DNA from: Clostridiaceae bacterium
Lineage (GTDB): Bacteria; Bacillota_A; Clostridia; Clostridiales; Clostridiaceae
Assembly: GCA_029256485.1 (NCBI GenBank)
Contig: JAQSXU010000108.1
Coordinates: 1-11,632, forward strand
Length of the DNA stretch: 11,632 nucleotides
Direction of reading: 5' to 3'
Part shown: positions 6,590 to 11,632 of the stretch, in pieces
Numbering within the stretch: position 1 is the stretch's first letter
Layout: each line of letters starts with the position of its first letter
Translations under genes and position numbers: made by a program
The notes under the pieces: generated by a model
Databases searched by the model: none
What the model was told of the DNA's origin: nothing
What the model saw: only the letters and a program-made list of their open reading frames with translations

Positions 6590-7456
6590 TTATATAGATT
6601 TATCTTTAAAATCTAATTTAATCATATTATTTTTAATGGAATCTTTTGAATTTTGATTTACATATAAATCTTCTATTATTTTTGATAAAGATAATACATC
6701 TTTCATTTCATAAAAGCCAACTTTGTCCTTAATGAAATTTACCGCATGAATAGCTCCATGAGCAAAAGCTTTTCTAGAAAATGCTTCATGTGAAATTGTA
6801 ATCTTATCGTATTCTCCAGCAACTAGCACCTCGTGTTTACCAATTATTCCACCGGCACGAACAGAATTTATAGGGATATTTTCTTCATAAATATCTTTAC
6901 CTAGATATACTAACCCATCTTCAATTTCACTAGCTATTTTCAAAGCTGTACCCGAAGGAATATCTTTTTTATTTTTATGATGTACTTCAGAGATTTGAAA
7001 ATCATAGTTATTTAATAGAATAGAAGCCAATTTTGTTAATACCATTAATACATTAACTCCTAAAGTGATATTAGGAGCATAGACTATACCAGTTTGATTA
7101 TAATGAGATATCGATTTCAATTTATTTAAGTCTGATTCAGTGAAACCAGTTGTCCCAATAACAATGTTAACTCCAAGTTGTGATATTATCTTTGCATTTT
7201 TTAAAGTAGCCTCAGATGTAGAAAAATCAACAACAACATCTGGCTTGCATTTTAAAATAACTTCTTCTAATTTATTAATGCCTTCAACTTTAATTCCAAT
7301 TTCCTGAATTCCAATTACTTCACCCAAATCCATGTATTTTTTATCGCTGCTTGGACTACATAAAGCTGATACAATTCTCAAATCATTTTGTTTAAATATC
7401 ATTTTTGCAATTTCTTTCCCTGTCTTTCCAAGACCAATTAAACATATTTTTACCAT
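6590..7456 (-). CDS. dapB: 4-hydroxy-tetrahydrodipicolinate reductase (DapB family)
   Basis: DapB reduces 4-hydroxy-tetrahydrodipicolinate with NAD(P)H in the diaminopimelate/lysine pathway. Visible motifs: the Rossmann loop GLGKTG (8-13), DFS (77-79), GTTG (101-104), APN (127-129), the catalytic/substrate block EVHHKNKKDIPSGTA (157-171), and SVRAGGIIGKHEV (198-210) in the dimer/substrate domain. At 288 residues it is slightly longer than E. coli DapB (273) because of a lysine-rich C-terminal tail. The nucleotide loop departs from the usual GxxGRMG, suggesting a paralogue rather than the main biosynthetic copy. It is the first gene of the c-di-AMP-riboswitch operon before ablA, so it probably raises lysine supply for osmolyte synthesis. 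ATG 7456 follows GGGAGG at seven bases. A related reductase acting on another lysine-pathway intermediate cannot be excluded. Confidence 0.88.
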   Translation of the reverse strand: MVKICLIGLGKTGKEIAKMIFKQNDLRIVSALCSPSSDKKYMDLGEVIGIQEIGIKVEGINKLEEVILKCKPDVVVDFSTSEATLKNAKIISQLGVNIVIGTTGFTESDLNKLKSISHYNQTGIVYAPNITLGVNVLMVLTKLASILLNNYDFQISEVHHKNKKDIPSGTALKIASEIEDGLVYLGKDIYEENIPINSVRAGGIIGKHEVLVAGEYDKITISHEAFSRKAFAHGAIHAVNFIKDKVGFYEMKDVLSLSKIIEDLYVNQNSKDSIKNNMIKLDFKDKSI

Positions 7457-7479
7457 AACAAACCTCCCAGTTATTAATT

Positions 7480-7523
7480 AAAAAACAATAAGCTGCAGAG
7501 AAGTTTGAATATCTCTACAGCTT
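7480..7523 (-). terminator. Intrinsic terminator in the dapB leader (riboswitch expression platform)
   Basis: On the minus strand AAGCTGTAGAGA pairs with TCTCTGCAGCTT (7512-7523 with 7490-7501, one G-U) around a 10-base loop, followed by ATTGTTTTTT. It sits between the c-di-AMP aptamer and the dapB ribosome site. Its loop and right arm (7497-7506) can pair instead with the sequence just after the aptamer (7581-7590), giving a ten-base antiterminator. Confidence 0.85.
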
Positions 7524-7592
7524 GTATGGATAACAATAATCATGGGTATGCTTAATAAAAGCATATTAAGCAATAAACCAAAACTTCTCTTC

Positions 7593-7700
7593 AACGCTTA
7601 CGAGATTAGCTGACGGATTCGGATTGAAGAAGATTAACCCTACTTATAAAAAGATTCACCCCAAAAAAAATGGTTCTCCCGCTCAAAATGATTCAGCGTT
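7593..7700 (-). promoter_or_regulatory. c-di-AMP riboswitch aptamer (ydaO/yuaA type)
   Basis: Reading the minus strand, the conserved ydaO blocks appear in order: GGGAGAACC (7680-7672), GGGGTGAATC (7662-7653), AGGGTTAATC (7641-7632), CCGAATCCGTCAGCTAAT (7622-7605) and CTCGTAAGCG (7604-7595). A closing helix AACGCT/AGCGTT (7700-7695 with 7598-7593) can form. ydaO riboswitches bind c-di-AMP and usually switch transcription off when it is abundant. This one precedes an intrinsic terminator and the dapB-ablA-ablB osmolyte operon. An additional 9-bp hairpin (7549-7557 with 7564-7572) lies between aptamer and terminator. Confidence 0.93.
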
Positions 7701-7726
7701 ACTTATATTATTTTTTATTGTATATA

Positions 7727-7755
7727 AGCATATCATTTTAATATATATATGTCAA
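7727..7755 (-). promoter_or_regulatory. Promoter of the riboswitch-dapB-ablA-ablB operon
   Basis: On the minus strand: TTGACA (7755-7750), a 17-base spacer, then TATGCT (7732-7727) with an extended TG one base before it. Transcription should start near 7720, leaving a leader of about 264 bases that contains the aptamer and terminator. Confidence 0.75.
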
Positions 7756-7896
7756 TATATATATGCGATAATATATATAACTATTAAGTGTAAAAATGTA
7801 AATTTTAAAAATTTGATGGATTGGCTTAGGAGAATGATTAAAAGAAAAATTTTGTGTAAACTAACGATAAACAAAATATTTATAGCATTATATATA

Positions 7897-7928
7897 TTGA
7901 CGCATATATAGGTAGATGTTAGTATAAT
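7897..7928 (+). promoter_or_regulatory. Possible promoter of the GGDEF gene
   Basis: A perfect TATAAT (7923-7928) lies about 73 bases before the start codon. The nearest -35-like element, TTGACG (7897-7902), is 20 bases away, which is long for sigma-A. The -10 element is credible; the -35 assignment is weak. Confidence 0.35.
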
Positions 7929-8000
7929 TAAGTCATGGAATATTTTGTCGCATTAATTGATTAATTTGATAAATATTATTTAGCCAAGTGGAGGGTGTTT

Positions 8001-8618
8001 ATGGATAGTATAATTAGGTTTAAAGAAGATTTGATATTTAAAATGGAAGAATTAATATCTAAAAACGAAGGACCATTTAGTATAGTTGTTGCAGATATTG
8101 ATGATTTTAATAACTTAAATAATATATATGGTAATTCTATTGGTGATGAAGTAATAAATAAGCTTATATCAATTTTTAATAATAATTTATCGCCTACTGA
8201 TATGATATGTAAGGCTGGTGATGAATTTAATATATTGCTTGTAAAAAAGGGTGCTGAAAGAAGTTTTATGGAACTAGAGGAAATTAGAAGATATTTATCT
8301 GATAATACATTTAACTTAAATAAAAATGGAGGAGAAAATATTTACTTCACTTTAAGCTTTGGAGTAGCTAGTTATCCAAGAGATGCAAAAACTGTGGTAG
8401 AACTTTTTAGAGTAGCTGATAGCGCACTATTTAGAGCAAAAGAACTAGGAAAGAACAGAATTTGTCTTTCAGAAGCGGAGAGCATGGTTTTAAAGTCTAA
8501 TTATTTTACTAAGACTCAACTTGATAGACTTTCGAGACTTTCGAAGTCGACTGATAGAACAGAAGCCTTTCTTTTAAGAGAAGCTCTTGATGATTTATTT
8601 AAAAAGTATAGCAAATAG
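8001..8618 (+). CDS. Small GGDEF-domain protein with C-terminal ribbon-helix-helix-like segment
   Basis: A soluble 205-residue protein with no membrane or PAS sensor region. Residues about 24-157 form a GGDEF domain: DIDDFNNLNNIYGNSIGD (32-49, with the metal Asp32 and the guanine-contact positions Asn40 and Asp49), signature AGDEF (72-76) and the closing FGVASYP…ADSALFRAKELGKNR. AGDEF is a variant still active in some diguanylate cyclases, so c-di-GMP synthesis is possible. The inhibitory RxxD site is SPTD here, so product inhibition is probably lost. Residues about 168-205 (a short strand YFTKTQLDRLSRLSK, then TEAFLLREALDDLFKKY) look like a CopG-type ribbon-helix-helix, which suggests DNA binding or dimerisation. 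I chose ATG 8001 because GGAGGG (7990-7995) lies five bases before it; GTG 7995 overlaps that site. Transcribed divergently from the c-di-AMP riboswitch operon and followed by its own terminator. Confidence 0.9.
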   Translation: MDSIIRFKEDLIFKMEELISKNEGPFSIVVADIDDFNNLNNIYGNSIGDEVINKLISIFNNNLSPTDMICKAGDEFNILLVKKGAERSFMELEEIRRYLSDNTFNLNKNGGENIYFTLSFGVASYPRDAKTVVELFRVADSALFRAKELGKNRICLSEAESMVLKSNYFTKTQLDRLSRLSKSTDRTEAFLLREALDDLFKKYSK

Positions 8619-8645
8619 TGAATATATAATTACATATAAAATTTT

Positions 8646-8686
8646 AAAGCCAGTTAAACTTGAAACAAGAGTTTAACTGGCTTTTT
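8646..8686 (+). terminator. Intrinsic terminator of the GGDEF gene
   Basis: AAAGCCAGTTAAACT (8646-8660) and its exact complement (8670-8684) enclose a 9-base loop, with a U5 run ending at 8686. It lies 28 bases after the stop codon. Confidence 0.9.
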
Positions 8687-9007
8687 GCATTATTAGTTAA
8701 TGCTTAAATATATTTATTGATTATGGAATTCAAATTATTAAATTTAATTAGTTTAAAGAATATATATTGTGTCTCCAGTAATGATTTTAATGTGAGCTAT
8801 TGTTATTATATTTCATATAATAAGTGTTTAAAATTAACATAAATAAAAGCATTAAAAAAGCAAACAATAAGAAATAAAGAAACTGTATTACTAACAGATG
8901 TTACTAAGGAGGAAAAATAAAAGTTATAAGCAAATAATGAGAGTGAACAAACTAATATGTAATTAATAGAATATACTAAAGTAATTTTATTAGGAGAATT
9001 AGTATTT
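8687..9007. other. Gene-free stretch before the ferritin-like gene
   Basis: No convincing gene is visible here. It holds a perfect dyad TTATTATAT/ATATAATAA (8803-8811/8815-8823) that contains a TATAAT, a strong but startless ribosome site AAGGAGG (8906-8912), and the real ribosome site AGGAGAA (8992-8998) of the next gene. The promoter of the 9008 gene is probably near the dyad, but no good -35 element is seen. Confidence 0.6.
8803..8823. repeat. Perfect 9-bp inverted repeat, possible operator
   Basis: TTATTATAT, a 3-base spacer and ATATAATAA. The AT-rich 21-bp dyad is loosely like PerR/Fur boxes and overlaps a TATAAT hexamer (8816-8821) upstream of a ferritin-like gene. In such AT-rich DNA chance dyads are common. 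Confidence 0.3.
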
Positions 9008-9748
9008 ATGGAAAACTATAATAATGTGGAGGCGACAAATAGGAAGTTCTTAGAGGCAATTGGGGAGTTAAATAAAGCATTTCAAGATGAAAGAAGTGAC
9101 TTAGTATATTATGAATATCTTGCTAATATGGCACCTACAGATAAAGAGAAAGAAATATTATACTCTATTGTTCAGGAAGATCGCATTAATGCAACGTTGC
9201 TTAGGAGAATGTACGAAGAACTTTCAGGTATTGATGTTTCGTGGAACTCTAATGAAAAGCTTGTAATGCCAGAATCGTACTTAGCTGGCATTAGTGAGGC
9301 TATAAATAGAGAATCAAGAGAAATAGAACACTATAAAGTGATTAGAGAAGGATTTCCTGCTGAGTCATCATATATATATACATTATCTGATATAATTGCT
9401 AATGAATTAAAGCATATTCAACTGCTTAATTCTATACTTTCTTCAGATTATGATGTAAATGATTCATCAAAGAAGAAGAACTTAATAGAACAGCATACAG
9501 CTAATTTTACTTTAGAGGATTGGGCTAGATTTATCAGACCATTAGTTAGCCGTGTTTTATCAGAAAATGGCGATACAAATACTGTACAATTTTTCAGAAA
9601 ACTAATTTTATCAGGAATACTTATTGGGTTAGGCAATAGACCTTTAGCAGCTATTGAATTAGTTGAAAGATGGCAACAAAACCAGGGGAATCAGTCATTA
9701 AGAATGTGCAAGATGAGTATATGCAATATAAAAGAGATTTTGTCGTAA
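9008..9748 (+). CDS. Ferritin-like (rubrerythrin-type) helical protein with uncharacterised C-terminal half
   Basis: A cytosolic, all-helical protein of 246 residues. Residues about 15-145 form a ferritin-like four-helix pattern: helix 1 FQDERSDLVYYEYLA (25-39), helix 2 QEDRINATLLRRMYEEL (56-72), helix 3 SEAINRESREIEHYKVI (96-112) and helix 4 IIANELKHIQLLNSI (129-143). Helix 4 keeps a true metal-binding ExxH (Glu133, His136). Helix 2 has EDRIN, where the second ExxH histidine would be expected, so a di-iron site may be incomplete. Residues 165-225 (FTLEDWARFIRPLVSRVL…FRKLILSGILIGLG) are not part of ferritin and match nothing I recognise. The start is ATG 9008 with AGGAGAA nine bases upstream. 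The gene stands alone. A role in iron or peroxide handling is family-level inference; a spore-associated role is an alternative. Confidence 0.75.
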   Translation: MENYNNVEATNRKFLEAIGELNKAFQDERSDLVYYEYLANMAPTDKEKEILYSIVQEDRINATLLRRMYEELSGIDVSWNSNEKLVMPESYLAGISEAINRESREIEHYKVIREGFPAESSYIYTLSDIIANELKHIQLLNSILSSDYDVNDSSKKKNLIEQHTANFTLEDWARFIRPLVSRVLSENGDTNTVQFFRKLILSGILIGLGNRPLAAIELVERWQQNQGNQSLRMCKMSICNIKEILS

Positions 9749-9811
9749 ATATTTAATTTTATAATTAGGTAATAATAAAGAATTCTTTTTGTATATTCCA
9801 TTTATAGAAAT

Positions 9812-9875
9812 TAATAGTCTGTGTTATTTAATGATAGAGTTAATATATTCTATGGATGAAATGCACAGACTATTA
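9812..9875. repeat. 12-bp inverted repeat with 40-base loop
   Basis: TAATAGTCTGTG (9812-9823) and its exact complement (9864-9875) flank 40 bases. It lies between the convergent ferritin-like gene and the multicopper oxidase remnant and might serve as a weak terminator for either strand. No U tract follows immediately. Confidence 0.5.
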
Positions 9876-9925
9876 TATATTAATTTATAATCATCATTTT
9901 AATCATTAATCTTATTTTTTAAATA

Positions 9926-10438
9926 TCAATTGTTCAGCAGAGCCATAATGACATTCTTTTTTTGTAAATGGAAAATTTTGTATTTAGCAATTAGAGATTT
10001 GCCTAACGAATATATAAATCTTAATTTAATCAGCTCTCCACATTTTGTATATAAAGGAGTAGTGTCAGGAAATGCTTTACCATTTATAGTGAAAAAAGTT
10101 TGGATTTCTATTAAATTTATTTGTTTTGTACAAACCAGGATAAACTTCACCTAGTTTAGGCTGAGATATGTCCCATGGCTGTAATAATAATATATAGTCT
10201 CTGTATAAAATATGAGTATTATTTCTTGGTAATACTATAAATGCGCCTATAAGTCCTTGAGCTGTCTGTTGTTCCATTGTGGAGTGATAAAAAAATGTTC
10301 CTGCTGCCATGCAAGAAATTTGTAAGTAAAGCATTCACCAGGCATAATCTTAGGAGTGCTAGGTTCTATATCTGGAGCACCATCTTGAGAATTAGGCTTT
10401 GAAAGCCCATGTACATGAAGAGCAGTCGGTTTATTTAA
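9926..10438 (-). pseudogene. Multicopper oxidase remnant (truncated, two frameshifts)
   Basis: Three minus-strand pieces in different frames read as one multicopper oxidase core. Piece 1 (10438 to about 10304) encodes NKPTALHVHGLSKPN, with the HxHG copper-ligand motif, through PGECFTYKFLAWQ. Piece 2 (about 10303-10092) encodes AGTFFYHSTMEQQTAQGLIG then AFIVLPRNN. Piece 3 (about 10097-9926) continues FFTINGKAFPDTTPLYTK then GELIKLRF. The first junction looks like one lost base near 10304 and the second like an indel in a run of six A (10092-10097). The N-terminus is missing (a stop at 10439-10441 precedes it) and the tail decays after KLRF without the C-terminal copper motifs. Intact relatives oxidise Cu(I) or phenolics in the cell envelope or spore coat. 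The remnant lies downstream of, and on the same strand as, the copper-storage gene, so the pair may once have been a copper-handling unit. Confidence 0.85.
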
Positions 10439-10596
10439 TTATGTAATATTTCAACGAAATATTTAAGTTATAAGATGAAAACTATTATATGAATTATTCG
10501 AAGATGAAAGGGGGGAATCAGTAGGTATATATTTAAAGGAAAATGGAGAAATAGATGGTAATTCTATATCACCTACTTTTCCATTTAGATAGTCAA

Positions 10597-10944
10597 TTAC
10601 ATGTTAGACATTTTTCTGCATTCATCAGCGCATGTTCTGCATTCTTGAGCACATTGTTTGCAGTGATCATCATTAAACATATCACATTCTTGAGCACATT
10701 TATCGCAAACTGTAGCACATACTTGACAATGTTGTTTTGAAAATTGGCTATCCATTGCCATCATTCCAGAAGACATTTGACACATTTGTGCACATTCAAT
10801 AAGCATACTTATGCAATTCTTTCTTGCTTGGAGATCAGGTTCATTTAAACATGCTTTAAGGCATTCATAGCATGCTTGTGCACACCTATTACATTCATCT
10901 ATACATATTTGATATTTGTTTTGAGTCATTAATGCCATACTCAT
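10597..10944 (-). CDS. Cys-rich four-helix copper-storage protein (Csp3-like, DUF326)
   Basis: A cytosolic 115-residue protein expected to bind many Cu(I) ions inside a four-helix bundle. It has 19 cysteines, mostly spaced CxxxC and CxxC (for example CNRCAQACYECLKAC at 18-32, CQVCATVCDKCAQEC at 73-87 and CKQCAQECRTCADEC at 95-109), the signature of the Csp/DUF326 family, and helix-friendly residues between them. There is no Tat or Sec signal, which fits the cytosolic Csp3 type (such as B. subtilis YhjQ) rather than exported Csp1. ATG 10944 has AGGAGG at a good spacing. The multicopper oxidase remnant follows on the same strand, and an ArsR-family gene begins beyond the upstream intergenic region. 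A near-palindrome (11010-11026) in its upstream region is a possible operator. Family call is strong; copper storage in this organism is inferred. Confidence 0.9.
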   Translation of the reverse strand: MSMALMTQNKYQICIDECNRCAQACYECLKACLNEPDLQARKNCISMLIECAQMCQMSSGMMAMDSQFSKQHCQVCATVCDKCAQECDMFNDDHCKQCAQECRTCADECRKMSNM

Positions 10945-11244
10945 TTTGTATTCCTCCTAAAATATAAATTTGAAGATATAAAATATCCGTTAATTATTAT
11001 TAGTAAATAGACTAATATTATTCGTCATATAGAAGTGTTTATTATTATAGACGAAAATTTATCATGGATAAGAGAGTTAAAAACTTCAAAATTCCATTAA
11101 CATGTATTACATAATTTATTTAGTATTTTAATTTTAAGAAATTCCTTAATTTTTAGAAAACAGATTATAAGAGATTTCATTATTTCTATCATTAAATGAG
11201 TATTTTATTTCTTCTATGAAAAAAAATAGTGAGTACATGTGCTT
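10945..11244. other. Gene-free stretch upstream of the copper-storage gene
   Basis: No coding sequence is supported here. On the minus strand a TATAAT with a poor -35 (TTATCC, 17-base spacer) lies around 11050-11080 and could be the csp promoter, together with the near-palindrome at 11010-11026. The rest (about 11090-11240) is AT-rich sequence in which I see no structure until the hairpin starting at 11245. Confidence 0.5.
11010..11026. promoter_or_regulatory. Near-perfect 17-bp dyad upstream of the copper-storage gene
   Basis: GACTAATA, T, then TATTCGTC: seven of eight positions are symmetric. It lies 65-80 bases before the csp start. It does not resemble the GC-rich CsoR or the TACAnnTGTA CopY operators, so any regulator is unknown. 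Confidence 0.25.
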
Positions 11245-11296
11245 AAATGCAAATACCAATCTAAATGTATATGGATGGTATTTGCATTTTTGGTTT
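11245..11296 (+). terminator. Orphan intrinsic terminator
   Basis: AAATGCAAATACCA (11245-11258) pairs perfectly with 11276-11289 around a 17-base loop, followed by TTTTTGGTTTTT on the plus strand. No plus-strand gene precedes it within the preceding 1.4 kb, so it may end a small RNA or be left from a lost gene. Confidence 0.65.
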
Positions 11297-11440
11297 TTAT
11301 GATGTTTTAAAATTCATGCATATTTATTAAAAAGTTTTATAATACTATTTTGTAACAGTAGTTTAGTTCTTGAATAATATAACTATATAGATTGTTATAT
11401 ATTTAGTTATGTTAAAAGTAAATTAAATAACTAAGTTATA

Positions 11441-11469
11441 TTGACAATGCATAGATGATATTCTATATT
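11441..11469 (+). promoter_or_regulatory. Consensus promoter of the ArsR-family gene
   Basis: TTGACA (11441-11446), a 17-base spacer and TATATT (11464-11469). The predicted start near 11476 falls inside a perfect palindrome, as expected for an autorepressed gene. Confidence 0.75.
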
Positions 11470-11472
11470 GAA

Positions 11473-11494
11473 TATATAGATATATATCTATATA
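11473..11494. promoter_or_regulatory. Perfect 22-bp palindrome, candidate ArsR operator
   Basis: TATATAGATAT (11473-11483) followed by its exact complement (11484-11494) covers the predicted transcription start and ends about 18 bases before the start codon. ArsR/SmtB repressors bind AT-rich dyads at this position. A further dyad, ATAACT-A-AGTTAT (11427-11439), abuts the -35 box. Confidence 0.5.
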
Positions 11495-11512
11495 GGAAAG
11501 GCGTGAATCAAT

Positions 11513-11632
11513 ATGGATTATGAAGGAAACTCGAAAATTTTCAAAGCATTAACTGATCCAAGTAGATTAAAAATAATTGATATATTATCGTGTGGCGAAA
11601 AATGTGCATGTGAAATTCTAAATTATTTTGAT
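11513..11632 (+). CDS. ArsR-family metalloregulator, N-terminal 40 residues (cut by window end)
   Basis: The visible protein runs from ATG 11513 to the window edge. FKALTDPSRLKIIDIL (residues 10-25) is the typical first helices of the ArsR/SmtB winged-helix domain, and CGEKCACEIL (27-36) corresponds to the CxC metal-sensing helix (CVCDL in E. coli ArsR) that detects As(III)/Sb(III). This suggests a repressor of an arsenic or other thiophilic metal resistance operon lying beyond the window. Cd/Pb-type sensing is an alternative. AGGAAAGG lies about 12 bases upstream as a ribosome site. The candidate operator overlapping the promoter suggests autoregulation. Confidence 0.88.
   Translation, partial: MDYEGNSKIFKALTDPSRLKIIDILSCGEKCACEILNYFD

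Noticed and set aside
7624..7911. Plus-strand open reading frame of 95 codons
   Set aside because: It runs through the c-di-AMP aptamer and its promoter on the opposite strand, has no ribosome site, and its translation is low-complexity (runs of I, Y and K).
9448..9636. Minus-strand open reading frame of 62 codons
   Set aside because: It is the antisense shadow of the ferritin-like gene.
9930..10154. Plus-strand open reading frame of 74 codons
   Set aside because: It is antisense to the multicopper oxidase remnant, whose motifs are clearly readable on the minus strand.
10479..10592. Open plus-strand segment of about 37 codons ending in …NSISPTFPFR
   Set aside because: It looks slightly protein-like but has no start codon with a ribosome site and no recognised homology. 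It could be a gene fragment and is too short to call.
10555..10740. Plus-strand open reading frame of 61 codons
   Set aside because: It is antisense to the Cys-rich copper-storage gene. Its H/F/S-rich translation is an artefact of the complement of Cys/Gln/Glu codons.

Overview
The base composition is very AT-rich. AGGAGG-type ribosome sites, intrinsic terminators with long U tracts, and the gene content (lysine 2,3-aminomutase, clostridial riboswitches, a cytosolic copper-storage protein) all point to a Firmicute of the Clostridium group. This looks like a chromosomal segment. I saw no transposase, integrase, phage module, tRNA, rRNA or CRISPR array.

Layout. Positions 1-83 hold the last codons of an upstream gene, probably a GNAT acetyltransferase. 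Positions 186-346 carry a clear sigma-A promoter and a fluoride (crcB-type) riboswitch ending in an intrinsic terminator. The next gene, at 467-1116, is a lipoprotein broken by a 29-bp tandem duplication across its lipobox. An unknown glycine-zipper protein follows at 1369-2034. On the minus strand there is a small secreted protein (2101-2415) and a canonical CLC chloride/proton antiporter with a C-terminal RCK_C/TrkA_C domain (2630-4213).

The most coherent system is the minus-strand operon dapB-ablA-ablB (7456 down to 4438). Its products would make lysine (DapB), convert it to beta-lysine (AblA, radical SAM) and acetylate it to N-epsilon-acetyl-beta-lysine (AblB), a compatible solute. Its leader is a c-di-AMP (ydaO/yuaA) riboswitch with its own promoter, terminator and a plausible antiterminator. 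The sequence therefore suggests c-di-AMP control of osmolyte synthesis. The neighbouring CLC transporter carries a domain type known elsewhere to bind c-di-AMP. Transcribed divergently from the riboswitch is a small GGDEF protein (8001-8618) fused to a C-terminal ribbon-helix-helix-like segment.

The right part has a metal or stress flavour. It holds a ferritin-like protein with an uncharacterised C-terminal half (9008-9748), the frameshifted remnant of a multicopper oxidase (about 10438-9926, minus), a cysteine-rich Csp-type copper-storage protein (10597-10944, minus), and the first 40 codons of an ArsR-family regulator with a CxC motif (11513 to the window end). A consensus promoter and a perfect 22-bp palindrome precede the ArsR gene. 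All function calls rest on motif recognition by eye. No database search was run.
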